Assembly: GCA_016721925.1 (NCBI GenBank) | Contig: JADKHE010000013.1 | Location: 124,001 to 188,000, forward strand | Direction: 5' to 3' | DNA from: Candidatus Skiveiella danica | Lineage (GTDB): Bacteria > Pseudomonadota > Gammaproteobacteria > Burkholderiales > Burkholderiaceae_C | DNA length: 64,000 nucleotides | Part shown: in pieces, positions 36,219 through 43,910 of the stretch | How the letters are laid out: every line of letters starts with the position of its first letter | Numbering within the stretch: the stretch's first letter is position 1 | The notes under the pieces: generated by a model | Told to the model about the DNA's origin: nothing | The model's database searches: none | What the model saw: only the letters and a program-made list of their open reading frames with translations | Position numbers and translations under genes: made by a program

Positions 36219-37330
36219 GTCACTGCCGCCCTATTGAGACGGCGTTGCAACTCGCAGAGAAGGGTATTTTCCTAACAGCCCCCAACCCGCGCGTCGGCTG
36301 TGTCCTGACCACAGCGGACGGACGGGTCATCGGCGAGGGTCACACCCAGCAGGCTGGCGGCCCGCACGCAGAAATCATGGCCTTGCGCGACGCGCAGGCG
36401 CGTGGTGCATCCACGCAGGGCGCCACCGCCTGGGTCACCCTGGAGCCCTGCACCCACCATGGGCGCACCGGTCCCTGTTGCGACGCCTTGATCGCCGCGG
36501 GCATCGGCAAGGTCGTAGCGTCTATTGCCGACCCCAATCCGCTCGTGTCCGGCCAGGGATTTGCGCGCCTGCGTGCCGCAGGCGTCGAAGTCGAAATCGG
36601 CCCTGGGGCCGAGGAATCGCGCGAACTCAACATCGGTTTTTTCAGCCGCATGGTGCGGCAGGTCCCCTGGGTGCGGATGAAGCTGGCTGCCTCACTCGAT
36701 GGAAAGACTGCGCTGGACAACGGCGTGAGCCAGTGGATCACTTCTGAGCCTGCGCGCGCGGACGGCCACGCCTGGCGCGCCCGCGCCTGCGCCGTGCTGA
36801 CCGGCATCGGCACCGTGCTGGCTGATGACCCGCGCCTGGACGTGCGCCTGATGGACACGTCCCGCCAGCCGCACCTGGCCGTGGTGGACAGCCGGCTCGA
36901 AACACCGCACGACGCCCGCCTGTTCGAGGCGCAGCGCCGTGTCTTCATCTATGCGGCCGTCGACCACCCCGAGCGCCGCGCCGCGCTGCAAGCGCGGGGC
37001 GCCACCGTGATCCTGTTGCCGGCGGTCCTGGCGGGCACCCCCGGTAAAGTGGACCTGGCGGCCATGCTGCGCGATCTGGCGCGCCGTGAAGTCAACGAAT
37101 TGCACGTTGAAGCGGGGTCCCGACTGAACGGCGCCCTCATCGCCCAAGGCCTGGTGGACGAGTGCGTCGTCTACCTTGCCCCCAAATTCATCGGAGAGGG
37201 CCAAGGCATGGCCAGTTTCGGGCCACTCACGGACCTGGCGCAAGCCGTCCCGCTGTCTTTTTCCTCTGCAGAAATGATGGGGCCTGACCTTCGCGTCATC
37301 GCGCGAATTGCCGGGCGGGACCGGTTCTAG
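36206..37330 (+). CDS. ribD: bifunctional riboflavin deaminase/reductase RibD
   Basis: 374 residues from the ATG at 36,206. The deaminase domain has the zinc motif GGPHAEIMAL and WVTLEPCTHHGRTGPCCDALI. The reductase domain begins near MKLAASLDGKTALDNGVSQWITS and includes HVEAGSRLNGALI. It catalyses the second and third steps of riboflavin synthesis. It starts inside the pilE end, so either the pilin and riboflavin genes share a transcript or the promoter lies within pilE. Confidence 0.95.
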   Translation: MLEVSHCRPIETALQLAEKGIFLTAPNPRVGCVLTTADGRVIGEGHTQQAGGPHAEIMALRDAQARGASTQGATAWVTLEPCTHHGRTGPCCDALIAAGIGKVVASIADPNPLVSGQGFARLRAAGVEVEIGPGAEESRELNIGFFSRMVRQVPWVRMKLAASLDGKTALDNGVSQWITSEPARADGHAWRARACAVLTGIGTVLADDPRLDVRLMDTSRQPHLAVVDSRLETPHDARLFEAQRRVFIYAAVDHPERRAALQARGATVILLPAVLAGTPGKVDLAAMLRDLARREVNELHVEAGSRLNGALIAQGLVDECVVYLAPKFIGEGQGMASFGPLTDLAQAVPLSFSSAEMMGPDLRVIARIAGRDRF

Positions 37331-37387
37331 CCGGGTTTTTCACTGCGCCGGTCTTCGATCCGGTCCAATCCCTGCGAAAATGACCCC

Positions 37388-38158
37388 ATGTTCACCGGAA
37401 TCATCACCGGCGTGGGGCGCATCGCCGCCGTCCACGACCTGGGAAGCTCTTTAGACCACGGCAAGCGCCTCACCATCGAGGCGCCCGGCGGATACCTCGA
37501 CGACGTGGCCCTCGGTGACAGCATCGCACTCAATGGCGCCTGCATGACGGTCACGACCCTGGTGCCCGAGCAGCACCGCTTCACCATCGACATTTCAGCC
37601 GAATCACTGGACAAGACGGCCGGCCTGGCCCGACCGGGCCCGGTCAACCTGGAAAAAGCGCTGCGCGCGAGCGACCGTCTGGGCGGGCACATCGTGTCAG
37701 GACATGTCGACGGCGTCGGCCGCGTCACCCGTTTCGAGCAGGTCGGCGAAAGCTGGCATCTGGCTGTGCTGGCCCCGACATCGCTCGCGAAGTACCTTGC
37801 CTACAAGGGCTCGATCACGGTCAACGGCGTCAGCCTCACCGTCAACCGTGTCCAGGACGGGCCGCAAGGCTGCGAAATCAGCATCAACCTGATCCCCCAT
37901 ACGGTCGAGAACACCGCGCTGGGCGCACTGCATGTCGATGCGCCCGTCAATCTGGAGATCGACCTGATCGCCCGCTATGTGGAACGCATGCTGGGCCCCG
38001 AACCTCCGTCACCCGCAAGGAAACTGCATGACCCTCCCGTCCCCCGTCGCCATCTCCCCGGTGGAAGACATCATTGCCGAGATGCGCGCCGGGCGCATGG
38101 TCATCCTGGTCGACGAAGAAGATCGCGAGAACGAAGGCGACCTGGTTCTGGCGGCTGA
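37388..38158 (+). CDS. ribE: riboflavin synthase, 3' end overruns into ribBX
   Basis: The open frame gives 256 residues; the family usually ends near 205-215. The two lumazine-binding repeats are complete: MFTGIITGVGRI and later LGGHIVSGHVDGVGRV. After DLIARYVERMLG, the last 50 or so residues are Arg/His-rich and are simply ribBX read in another frame. In a third frame a TGA overlaps the ribBX ATG (38,028-38,031), the usual coupling arrangement. So the true end is probably near 38,031 with a small indel just before it, or the overrun is real. The enzyme makes riboflavin from two lumazines. Confidence 0.88.
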   Translation: MFTGIITGVGRIAAVHDLGSSLDHGKRLTIEAPGGYLDDVALGDSIALNGACMTVTTLVPEQHRFTIDISAESLDKTAGLARPGPVNLEKALRASDRLGGHIVSGHVDGVGRVTRFEQVGESWHLAVLAPTSLAKYLAYKGSITVNGVSLTVNRVQDGPQGCEISINLIPHTVENTALGALHVDAPVNLEIDLIARYVERMLGPEPPSPARKLHDPPVPRRHLPGGRHHCRDARRAHGHPGRRRRSRERRRPGSGG

Positions 38159-39146
38159 CCATGTCACGCCCGAGGCCATCAACTTCATGGCGCGTTTCGG
38201 CCGCGGACTGATCTGCCTGACGCTGACGCGCGAGCGTTGCGAACACCTGCGCCTGCCACCGATGGCTGCGCGCAACGGGACCTTCTACAGCACCGCGTTC
38301 ACCGTATCCATCGAAGCCGCCGAAGGCGTCACCACCGGCATTTCCGCCGCAGACCGCGCCCGCACGGTCCAGGCCGCCGTCGCGCGCAACGCCCAACCCG
38401 CGGACCTGGTGCAGCCCGGCCATGTCTTTCCGCTGCAGGCCGTGGATGGCGGCGTGCTGATTCGCGCCGGCCACACCGAAGCGGGATGCGACCTCGCCGC
38501 CATGGCCGGCTGCTCCCCGAGCGCCGTGATCTGCGAGATCATGAAGGACGACGGCACCATGGCCCGCCTGCCCGATCTTCAGCTTTTCGCCGCGCAGCAC
38601 GGCCTGAAGATCGGCACCATCGCCGACCTGATCCACCACCGCAGCCGCAACGAATCGCTGGTGGAAAAGATCGGCGAACGCCCGCTGCACACTGCCTATG
38701 GCGAATTCACGGCCCATGCCTTCCGCGACAAGACCAGCCAGTCGGTGCATCTGGCACTGGTCAAGGGACGCTGGGACGCGAGCGACACCGTCCCTGTGCG
38801 CGTGCACGAGCCGCTCTCCGTGCTCGACGCGCTGGAGATCAGGCGCTCCATGCATTCCTGGGGCCTGGACACCAGCCTGCACTACCTCGACAGCCAGGGC
38901 AAAGGCGTGGCCGTTCTGCTCAACTGCGGCGAGAGCCCGGAGCGCCTTCTGGAACAGTTTGAAGGCACGGCTCGCGCCGCCCAGGCGCCCGAGCGCGGCC
39001 GCATGGACTTGCGCACCTACGGCATCGGCGCGCAGATCCTGCGCGAATGCGGGGTGCACAAGATGCGCCTCATGGGCAACCCCCGGCGCATGCCCAGCAT
39101 GACCGGCTATGGCCTCGAAATCACCGGTTACATCCCGAAGGAATAA
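38028..39146 (+). CDS. ribBX: 3,4-dihydroxy-2-butanone-4-phosphate synthase with degenerate GTP cyclohydrolase II domain (RibBX)
   Basis: 372 residues from the ATG at 38,028. The N-terminal RibB domain is intact: ILVDEEDRENEGDLVLAADHVT and IRAGHTEAGCDLAAMAGC. The C-terminal half has a RibA fold but lacks the zinc Cys cluster normal for GTP cyclohydrolase II; VRVHEPLSVLDALEI replaces the usual VRVHSECLTGD followed by RCDC. This matches the proteobacterial RibBX variant described in the literature, so a separate ribA must exist elsewhere in the genome. The arrangement ribD-ribE-ribBX-ribH-nusB is continuous. Confidence 0.93.
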   Translation: MTLPSPVAISPVEDIIAEMRAGRMVILVDEEDRENEGDLVLAADHVTPEAINFMARFGRGLICLTLTRERCEHLRLPPMAARNGTFYSTAFTVSIEAAEGVTTGISAADRARTVQAAVARNAQPADLVQPGHVFPLQAVDGGVLIRAGHTEAGCDLAAMAGCSPSAVICEIMKDDGTMARLPDLQLFAAQHGLKIGTIADLIHHRSRNESLVEKIGERPLHTAYGEFTAHAFRDKTSQSVHLALVKGRWDASDTVPVRVHEPLSVLDALEIRRSMHSWGLDTSLHYLDSQGKGVAVLLNCGESPERLLEQFEGTARAAQAPERGRMDLRTYGIGAQILRECGVHKMRLMGNPRRMPSMTGYGLEITGYIPKE

Positions 39147-39149
39147 GAC

Positions 39150-39614
39150 ATGTTTGGTGCAGAAAAAGGAAAAGCCGACCGCATGGACGGCACGAAGCTG
39201 AAGATCGCCATCGTGCAGGCCCGCTTCAATGAAAGCATCACCGACGCCCTGGCCCAGGCCTGCCTGGCCGAACTGGAGGCGCTGGGGGTCAGCAGCAAGC
39301 ACATCGACCATGTGCGCGTGCCGGGTGCGCTGGAGGTGCCGGTGGCCTTGCAGGCCCTGGCCGAAAAGGACGAATACGACGCACTGATTGCGCTGGGCTG
39401 CATCATCCGCGGCGAGACCTACCACTTCGAACTGGTCGCCAACGAATCCGGCGCGGGCGTGAGCCGCATTGCGCTGGACTACCAGTTGCCGGTGGCCAAC
39501 GCCATCCTCACGACGGAAAACCTGGAGCAGGCCGTCGCGCGCCAGACCGACAAGGGCCGCGACGCGGCCCGCGTGGCGGTGGAGATGGCCAATTTGCTGG
39601 ACCAGCTGCCATGA
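39150..39614 (+). CDS. ribH: 6,7-dimethyl-8-ribityllumazine synthase
   Basis: 154 residues. Substrate-site segments are ARFNESITDALA, VPGALEVPVALQ, ALGCIIRGETYHFELV with the catalytic His, and NAILTTENLEQAVAR. It joins the ribityl-aminouracil and butanone phosphate to form lumazine. Its stop overlaps the nusB ATG. Confidence 0.96.
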   Translation: MFGAEKGKADRMDGTKLKIAIVQARFNESITDALAQACLAELEALGVSSKHIDHVRVPGALEVPVALQALAEKDEYDALIALGCIIRGETYHFELVANESGAGVSRIALDYQLPVANAILTTENLEQAVARQTDKGRDAARVAVEMANLLDQLP

Positions 39615-40141
39615 GCGATGCCCCCAGCAGCGCCGCGAAACGGCCCCCGCGCCAGACGGGCACGACGGGCGCCGGCGTGCGCAAGTCCGCCTCCAAGTCG
39701 GTTCGCAGCCGCTCGCGCGAGTTCGCCCTTCAGGGGCTCTACCAGCACCTGGTGGGCGGCAACGCGGCCAGCGACATCGACCTCTTCACCCGCGATCTGG
39801 CGGGCTTTCACAAGGCCGATGCGGCCCACTACGACGCCCTGCTGCATGGCTGCATCGAACAGGCGACGGACCTGGACGCCCTGATCCTGCCCTTACTGGA
39901 TCGCAAGATGGCCGAGATCTCGCCGATCGAGCGCGGCATCATGTGGATTGGTGCGTACGAATTCCTGCATTGCCCCGACGTGCCCTGGCGGGTGGTGCTC
40001 AACGAATGCATTGAACTGGCCAAGGAGTTTGGCGGCACCGACGGGCACAAATATGTCAACGCGGTGCTCAATGGCCTGGCTCCGAAACTGCGCGCTGCCG
40101 AGGTCGAGGCCGACCGGCTGGCCGGCAAAGCCCGCCCATGA
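39611..40141 (+). CDS. nusB: transcription antitermination factor NusB
   Basis: 176 residues. After a basic Ser/Lys-rich tail, the helical bundle begins RSREFALQGLYQHLVGG. ISPIERGIMWIGAYEFL, VPWRVVLNECIELAKEFGGTDGHKYVNAVLNGLA is conserved across NusB. It binds the BoxA RNA with NusE for rRNA antitermination. It overlaps the next gene by four bases. Confidence 0.95.
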   Translation: MSDAPSSAAKRPPRQTGTTGAGVRKSASKSVRSRSREFALQGLYQHLVGGNAASDIDLFTRDLAGFHKADAAHYDALLHGCIEQATDLDALILPLLDRKMAEISPIERGIMWIGAYEFLHCPDVPWRVVLNECIELAKEFGGTDGHKYVNAVLNGLAPKLRAAEVEADRLAGKARP

Positions 40142-41319
40142 AGATATCGAGCCGCGCCGGACGCATCGAACCGTTCTACGTGATGGAGGTCGCCAAGGCG
40201 GCCTCGGCCATGGCGCGCGAGTTGGCCCATACCGACGCGCCGATGATCTTCCTGAACATCGGCGAACCCGATTTCACCGCGCCTTTGCGGGTACAGGAAG
40301 CTGCCGTCAGGTCGATTCACGATGGCGCGACCCAGTACACCCAGGCCACCGGACTGCTGACGCTGCGCGAGCGCATCAGCGGCTGGTATGCCACGCGCTT
40401 TGGCGTGGACATCCCTGCCAGTCGCATCGTGGTCACAGCGGGGGCCTCTGCCGCACTGCAACTGGCTTGCCTGGCCCTGATCGATGCCGGCGATGAAATC
40501 CTCATGCCAGATCCCAGCTACCCCTGCAACCGGCATTTCGTCAGCGCCGCCGAGGGCGCCGCGGTCCTGATTCCCACCACCGCCGCCGAGCGCTTCCAGC
40601 TCAGCGCCGACAAGGTCGCGGCCGCCTGGGGCGACCACACCCGCGGCGTGCTGCTGGCCTCGCCGAGCAACCCGACCGGCACCTCGATCCATCCGGCTGA
40701 ACTGCGCCGCATCCACGAAGTGGTCCGAAGCCGCGGCGGCATCACGCTCGTCGACGAAATCTACCTCGGCCTGAGCTATGACGACACTTTCGGGCACACC
40801 GCGCTGGCGATCGACGACCAGGTCATCAGCATCAACAGCTTCTCCAAGTACTTCAACATGACCGGCTGGCGCCTGGGCTGGATGGTGGTGCCCGAGACGC
40901 TGGTGCCCGTCGTTGAACGGTTGGCGCAGAACCTGTTCATTTGCCCCAGTACCGTGGCACAGCACGCCGCGCTGGCCTGCTTCGAGCCCGAGAGCATCGC
41001 CGAATACGAGCGCAGGCGGGCCGAGTTCAAGGCGCGGCGCGACTTCATTCCGGCACTCAACGCCATGGGACTGACCGTTCCGGTCATGCCGGACGGCGCC
41101 TTCTACGCCTGGGCCGACTGCACCCAGGCCTGCCAGACGCTGGGCGTGCAGGACAGCTGGGCATTCGCCTTCGAATTGATGAAGCGCGCCCACGTGGCCG
41201 TGACGCCCGGGCGCGACTTCGGCACCGCCGAGACGGCGCGCTTCGTGCGCTTTTCCACCGCCAGTTCCATGGCCCAACTGCAGACCGCCGCACAGCGCCT
41301 GCGGGCTCTGCTGGCCTGA
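40138..41319 (+). CDS. class I/II pyridoxal-phosphate aminotransferase
   Basis: 393 residues of the aspartate-aminotransferase fold. Key segments are FLNIGEPDFTAP, YTQATGLLTLRERISGWY, LLASPSNPTGTSI, and the pyridoxal-phosphate lysine in SFSKYFNMTGWRLGW. The specificity is not evident; betaproteobacterial homologues at this place are usually annotated as generic aminotransferases. It is translationally coupled to nusB. Confidence 0.9.
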   Translation: MKISSRAGRIEPFYVMEVAKAASAMARELAHTDAPMIFLNIGEPDFTAPLRVQEAAVRSIHDGATQYTQATGLLTLRERISGWYATRFGVDIPASRIVVTAGASAALQLACLALIDAGDEILMPDPSYPCNRHFVSAAEGAAVLIPTTAAERFQLSADKVAAAWGDHTRGVLLASPSNPTGTSIHPAELRRIHEVVRSRGGITLVDEIYLGLSYDDTFGHTALAIDDQVISINSFSKYFNMTGWRLGWMVVPETLVPVVERLAQNLFICPSTVAQHAALACFEPESIAEYERRRAEFKARRDFIPALNAMGLTVPVMPDGAFYAWADCTQACQTLGVQDSWAFAFELMKRAHVAVTPGRDFGTAETARFVRFSTASSMAQLQTAAQRLRALLA

Positions 41320-41324
41320 CAGCC

Positions 41325-41741
41325 ATGGCCTTCGCCCTGCCCATCCGCATCTACTGGGAAGACACGGACGCCGGCGGCATCGTGTTCTACGCCAACTACC
41401 TGAAGTTCTTCGAGCGCGCCCGCACCGAATGGCTGCGCTCGCTGGGCATCGGCCAGCAAGCCCTGAGGGAGGCCACCGGGGGCATCTTCGTGGTCAGCGA
41501 AACCACGGTGAAATACCATCGACCAGCCCGTCTCGACGACGAACTGATCGTCACCGCCCGGCTGCAGGAGGCGGGCCGCGCCTCCATCACCATCGCGCAG
41601 GAGGCGCTTTCGAAATCTGAACCGCTGGCTGATGGCAGCGCCCGCCTGCTGTGCGAAGGCATGATCCGCATAGGCTGGGTCGACGCTGGCACACTCAAGC
41701 CGGCCCGTATCCCGCCCCACGTCCTGGAAGCCATGAAATGA
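41325..41741 (+). CDS. ybgC: acyl-CoA thioesterase YbgC
   Basis: 138 residues from the ATG at 41,325 (longer upstream in-frame sequence belongs to the aminotransferase read in another frame). A hot-dog thioesterase with IYWEDTDAGGIVFYANYLKFFERARTEWL and its catalytic Asp. It commonly opens the tol-pal cluster. Its stop overlaps the tolQ start. Confidence 0.93.
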   Translation: MAFALPIRIYWEDTDAGGIVFYANYLKFFERARTEWLRSLGIGQQALREATGGIFVVSETTVKYHRPARLDDELIVTARLQEAGRASITIAQEALSKSEPLADGSARLLCEGMIRIGWVDAGTLKPARIPPHVLEAMK

Positions 41742-42430
41742 ATGCCAATCTCTCCATCCTGCACCTGGTGCTCAACGCGAGTTTCGTGGTGCAGCTCGTC
41801 ATGCTGCTACTGGTGGCCGTTTCGGTGGCCAGCTGGGCGGCCATCTTCCGCAAGCTGTTTTCACTCAAGCGCGTGAAGACCTTGAACGAGGATTTCGAGC
41901 GCGAATTCTGGTCGGGTACCAGCTTGAACGATCTGTATGCGGCGGCAGCGCAGAATGCGCGCCAACTCCGGTCCGATGGAGCGCATCTTCGCCAGCGGCA
42001 TGCGCGAGTACCAGAAGCTGCGCGAGCGACACATCCAGGATACCGGCACCCTGCTGGACGGCGCGCGCCGGGCCATGCGCGCCAGCTACCAGCGCGAACT
42101 CGACGTGGTGGAATCCAACCTGTCGTTCCTGGCTTCGGTGGGTTCGGTTTCTCCCTACGTGGGCCTGTTCGGCACGGTCTGGGGCATCATGCATGCCTTC
42201 ACCGGCCTGGCCAGCCTGCAGCAGGTGACGCTGGCCACCGTGGCCCCCGGCATCGCCGAAGCGCTGGTGGCCACCGCCATCGGCCTGTTCGCCGCCATCC
42301 CCGCGGTGGTCGCCTACAACCGCTTCGCGCGCGACATCGACCGCGTGGCCAACAAGCTGGAGACCTTCATCGAGGAGTTCTCCAACATCCTGCAGCGCAA
42401 CCTGGGCGCCCAGTCGCGCCCGGGCGCTGA
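41738..42430 (+). CDS. tolQ: Tol-Pal proton-channel subunit TolQ, frameshifted
   Basis: The start MNANLSILHLVLNASFVVQLVMLLLVAVSVASWAAIF-type helix is in one frame through LNDLYAAAAQNARQ. The gene then continues in another frame with SGPMERIFASGMREYQKLRERH and SVSPYVGLFGTVWGIMHAFTGL, the conserved channel helices. A shift of one base near 41,962 is required, and probably another before the stop at 42,430; otherwise the second part reads straight through into tolR. TolQ uses the proton gradient with TolR to energise TolA. Essential-gene-like conservation points to sequence error. Confidence 0.9.
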   Translation: MNANLSILHLVLNASFVVQLVMLLLVAVSVASWAAIFRKLFSLKRVKTLNEDFEREFWSGTSLNDLYAAAAQNARQLRSDGAHLRQRHARVPEAARATHPGYRHPAGRRAPGHARQLPARTRRGGIQPVVPGFGGFGFSLRGPVRHGLGHHACLHRPGQPAAGDAGHRGPRHRRSAGGHRHRPVRRHPRGGRLQPLRARHRPRGQQAGDLHRGVLQHPAAQPGRPVAPGR

Positions 42431-42444
42431 GCCGGAGCATCGCC

Positions 42445-42872
<428 letters not shown>

Positions 42873-42898
42873 GGCCCTGAATCCACAACGAAGCCGCC

Positions 42899-43832
42899 AT
42901 GCACGCTGCCAGCGCCGATTGGACCGAGTTCGCCCCGCCCCAGCCGCCCGCGCAGTTGCGCGCGCTGGCGCTGGCGGTGCTGGCCCACCTGCTGCTGCTG
43001 GGCGCTTTGGGCTGGGGCGTGACCTGGCGGCATCAGGCCGACCGGACCCTGACCGTCGAGGCCGAGCTGTGGTCCGCCGTCCCGCAGCAGGCCGCCCCCC
43101 GGCTTCAGGAACCGCCTCCCCCGCCCCCGCAGCCCCAGCCGGCGCCCCGCCCCGCGCCGCCCCCGCCCCCACCGCCCCCTGACGCCGTACAGCGCGACGC
43201 CGAGATTGCATTGGCCCGCCAGAAGAAGGAAGCCGAGGCGCTGGCCGCCCGGCAGAAGCTCGAACAGGAGCAGAAGCGGCGGCAGAAGCTGGAGGCGGAG
43301 AAAAAAGACACGCTGCAACGCGAGCAGGAGAAAAAACGCCTGGCCCAGGAAAAGGCGGAGCAGGAGCGCCAGAAAAAAGCCGCCGAGGAGCGCAAAGCGC
43401 GGGATCAGAAACTCGCCCAGGAGGCCAAGAACAAGGAAGAAATGGCACGCAGCAAGAAAGAGGAGGAGGCGCGCCGAAAGGAGAACATTGAGCGGGTGAA
43501 AGCCTTGGCCGGCGCGACCGGCAGCGAGACCGCCACCGGCAATGCGCAGCGTTCCGCGGGCCCTTCCGCCAGCTACGCCGGCAAGGTGGCCGCCAAGGTC
43601 AAGCCCAACATCGTCTTCCCCGACGAGATTGCCGGCAACCCCATGGCCGACGTCGAGGTGCGGGCTGCGCCCGATGGCACCATCCTCAGGCGCCAGGCTC
43701 CTCAAGTCCAGTGGCATCAAAGCCTGGGACGAAGCGGTGCTCAAGGCCATCGCCAAGACCGAGAAACTGCCCCAGGACACCGACGGCCGGGTGCCATCGA
43801 CCCTCATCATCGGATTTCGTCCAAAGGATTGA
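42899..43832 (+). CDS. tolA: cell-envelope protein TolA, frameshift near 43,695
   Basis: The N-terminal membrane helix (LRALALAVLAHLLLLGALGWGV) is followed by a Pro-rich spacer and a long Lys/Glu/Ala coiled coil (about residues 100-215). The C-terminal TonB-like domain starts SYAGKVAAKVKPNIVFPDEI, and after a frame change near 43,695 ends SGIKAWDEAVLKAIAKTEKLPQDTDGRVPSTLIIGFRPKD at 43,832. TolA spans the periplasm to reach Pal during division. Unusually, neither tolB nor pal follows. Confidence 0.9.
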
Positions 43833-43844
43833 GTCGGCCGGACT

Positions 43845-43910
43845 GCTACTATTTCAATAGCTAATGGTGGCCACTTTACGCTGGAAAGGGGTCGAAAAGG
43901 CTTGAAAATC
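43845..43910 (+). repeat. dispersed repeat, copy f, between tolA and dnaE
   Basis: On the plus strand it reads TTTCAATAGC, then GTGGCCACTTTACGCTGG, then an A/G-rich end. It fills almost the whole gap between the converging tolA and dnaE genes. Confidence 0.65.

Noticed and set aside
37331..37387. An FMN riboswitch in front of ribE
   Set aside because: The gap of 57 bases is too short and lacks the conserved FMN aptamer sequences.
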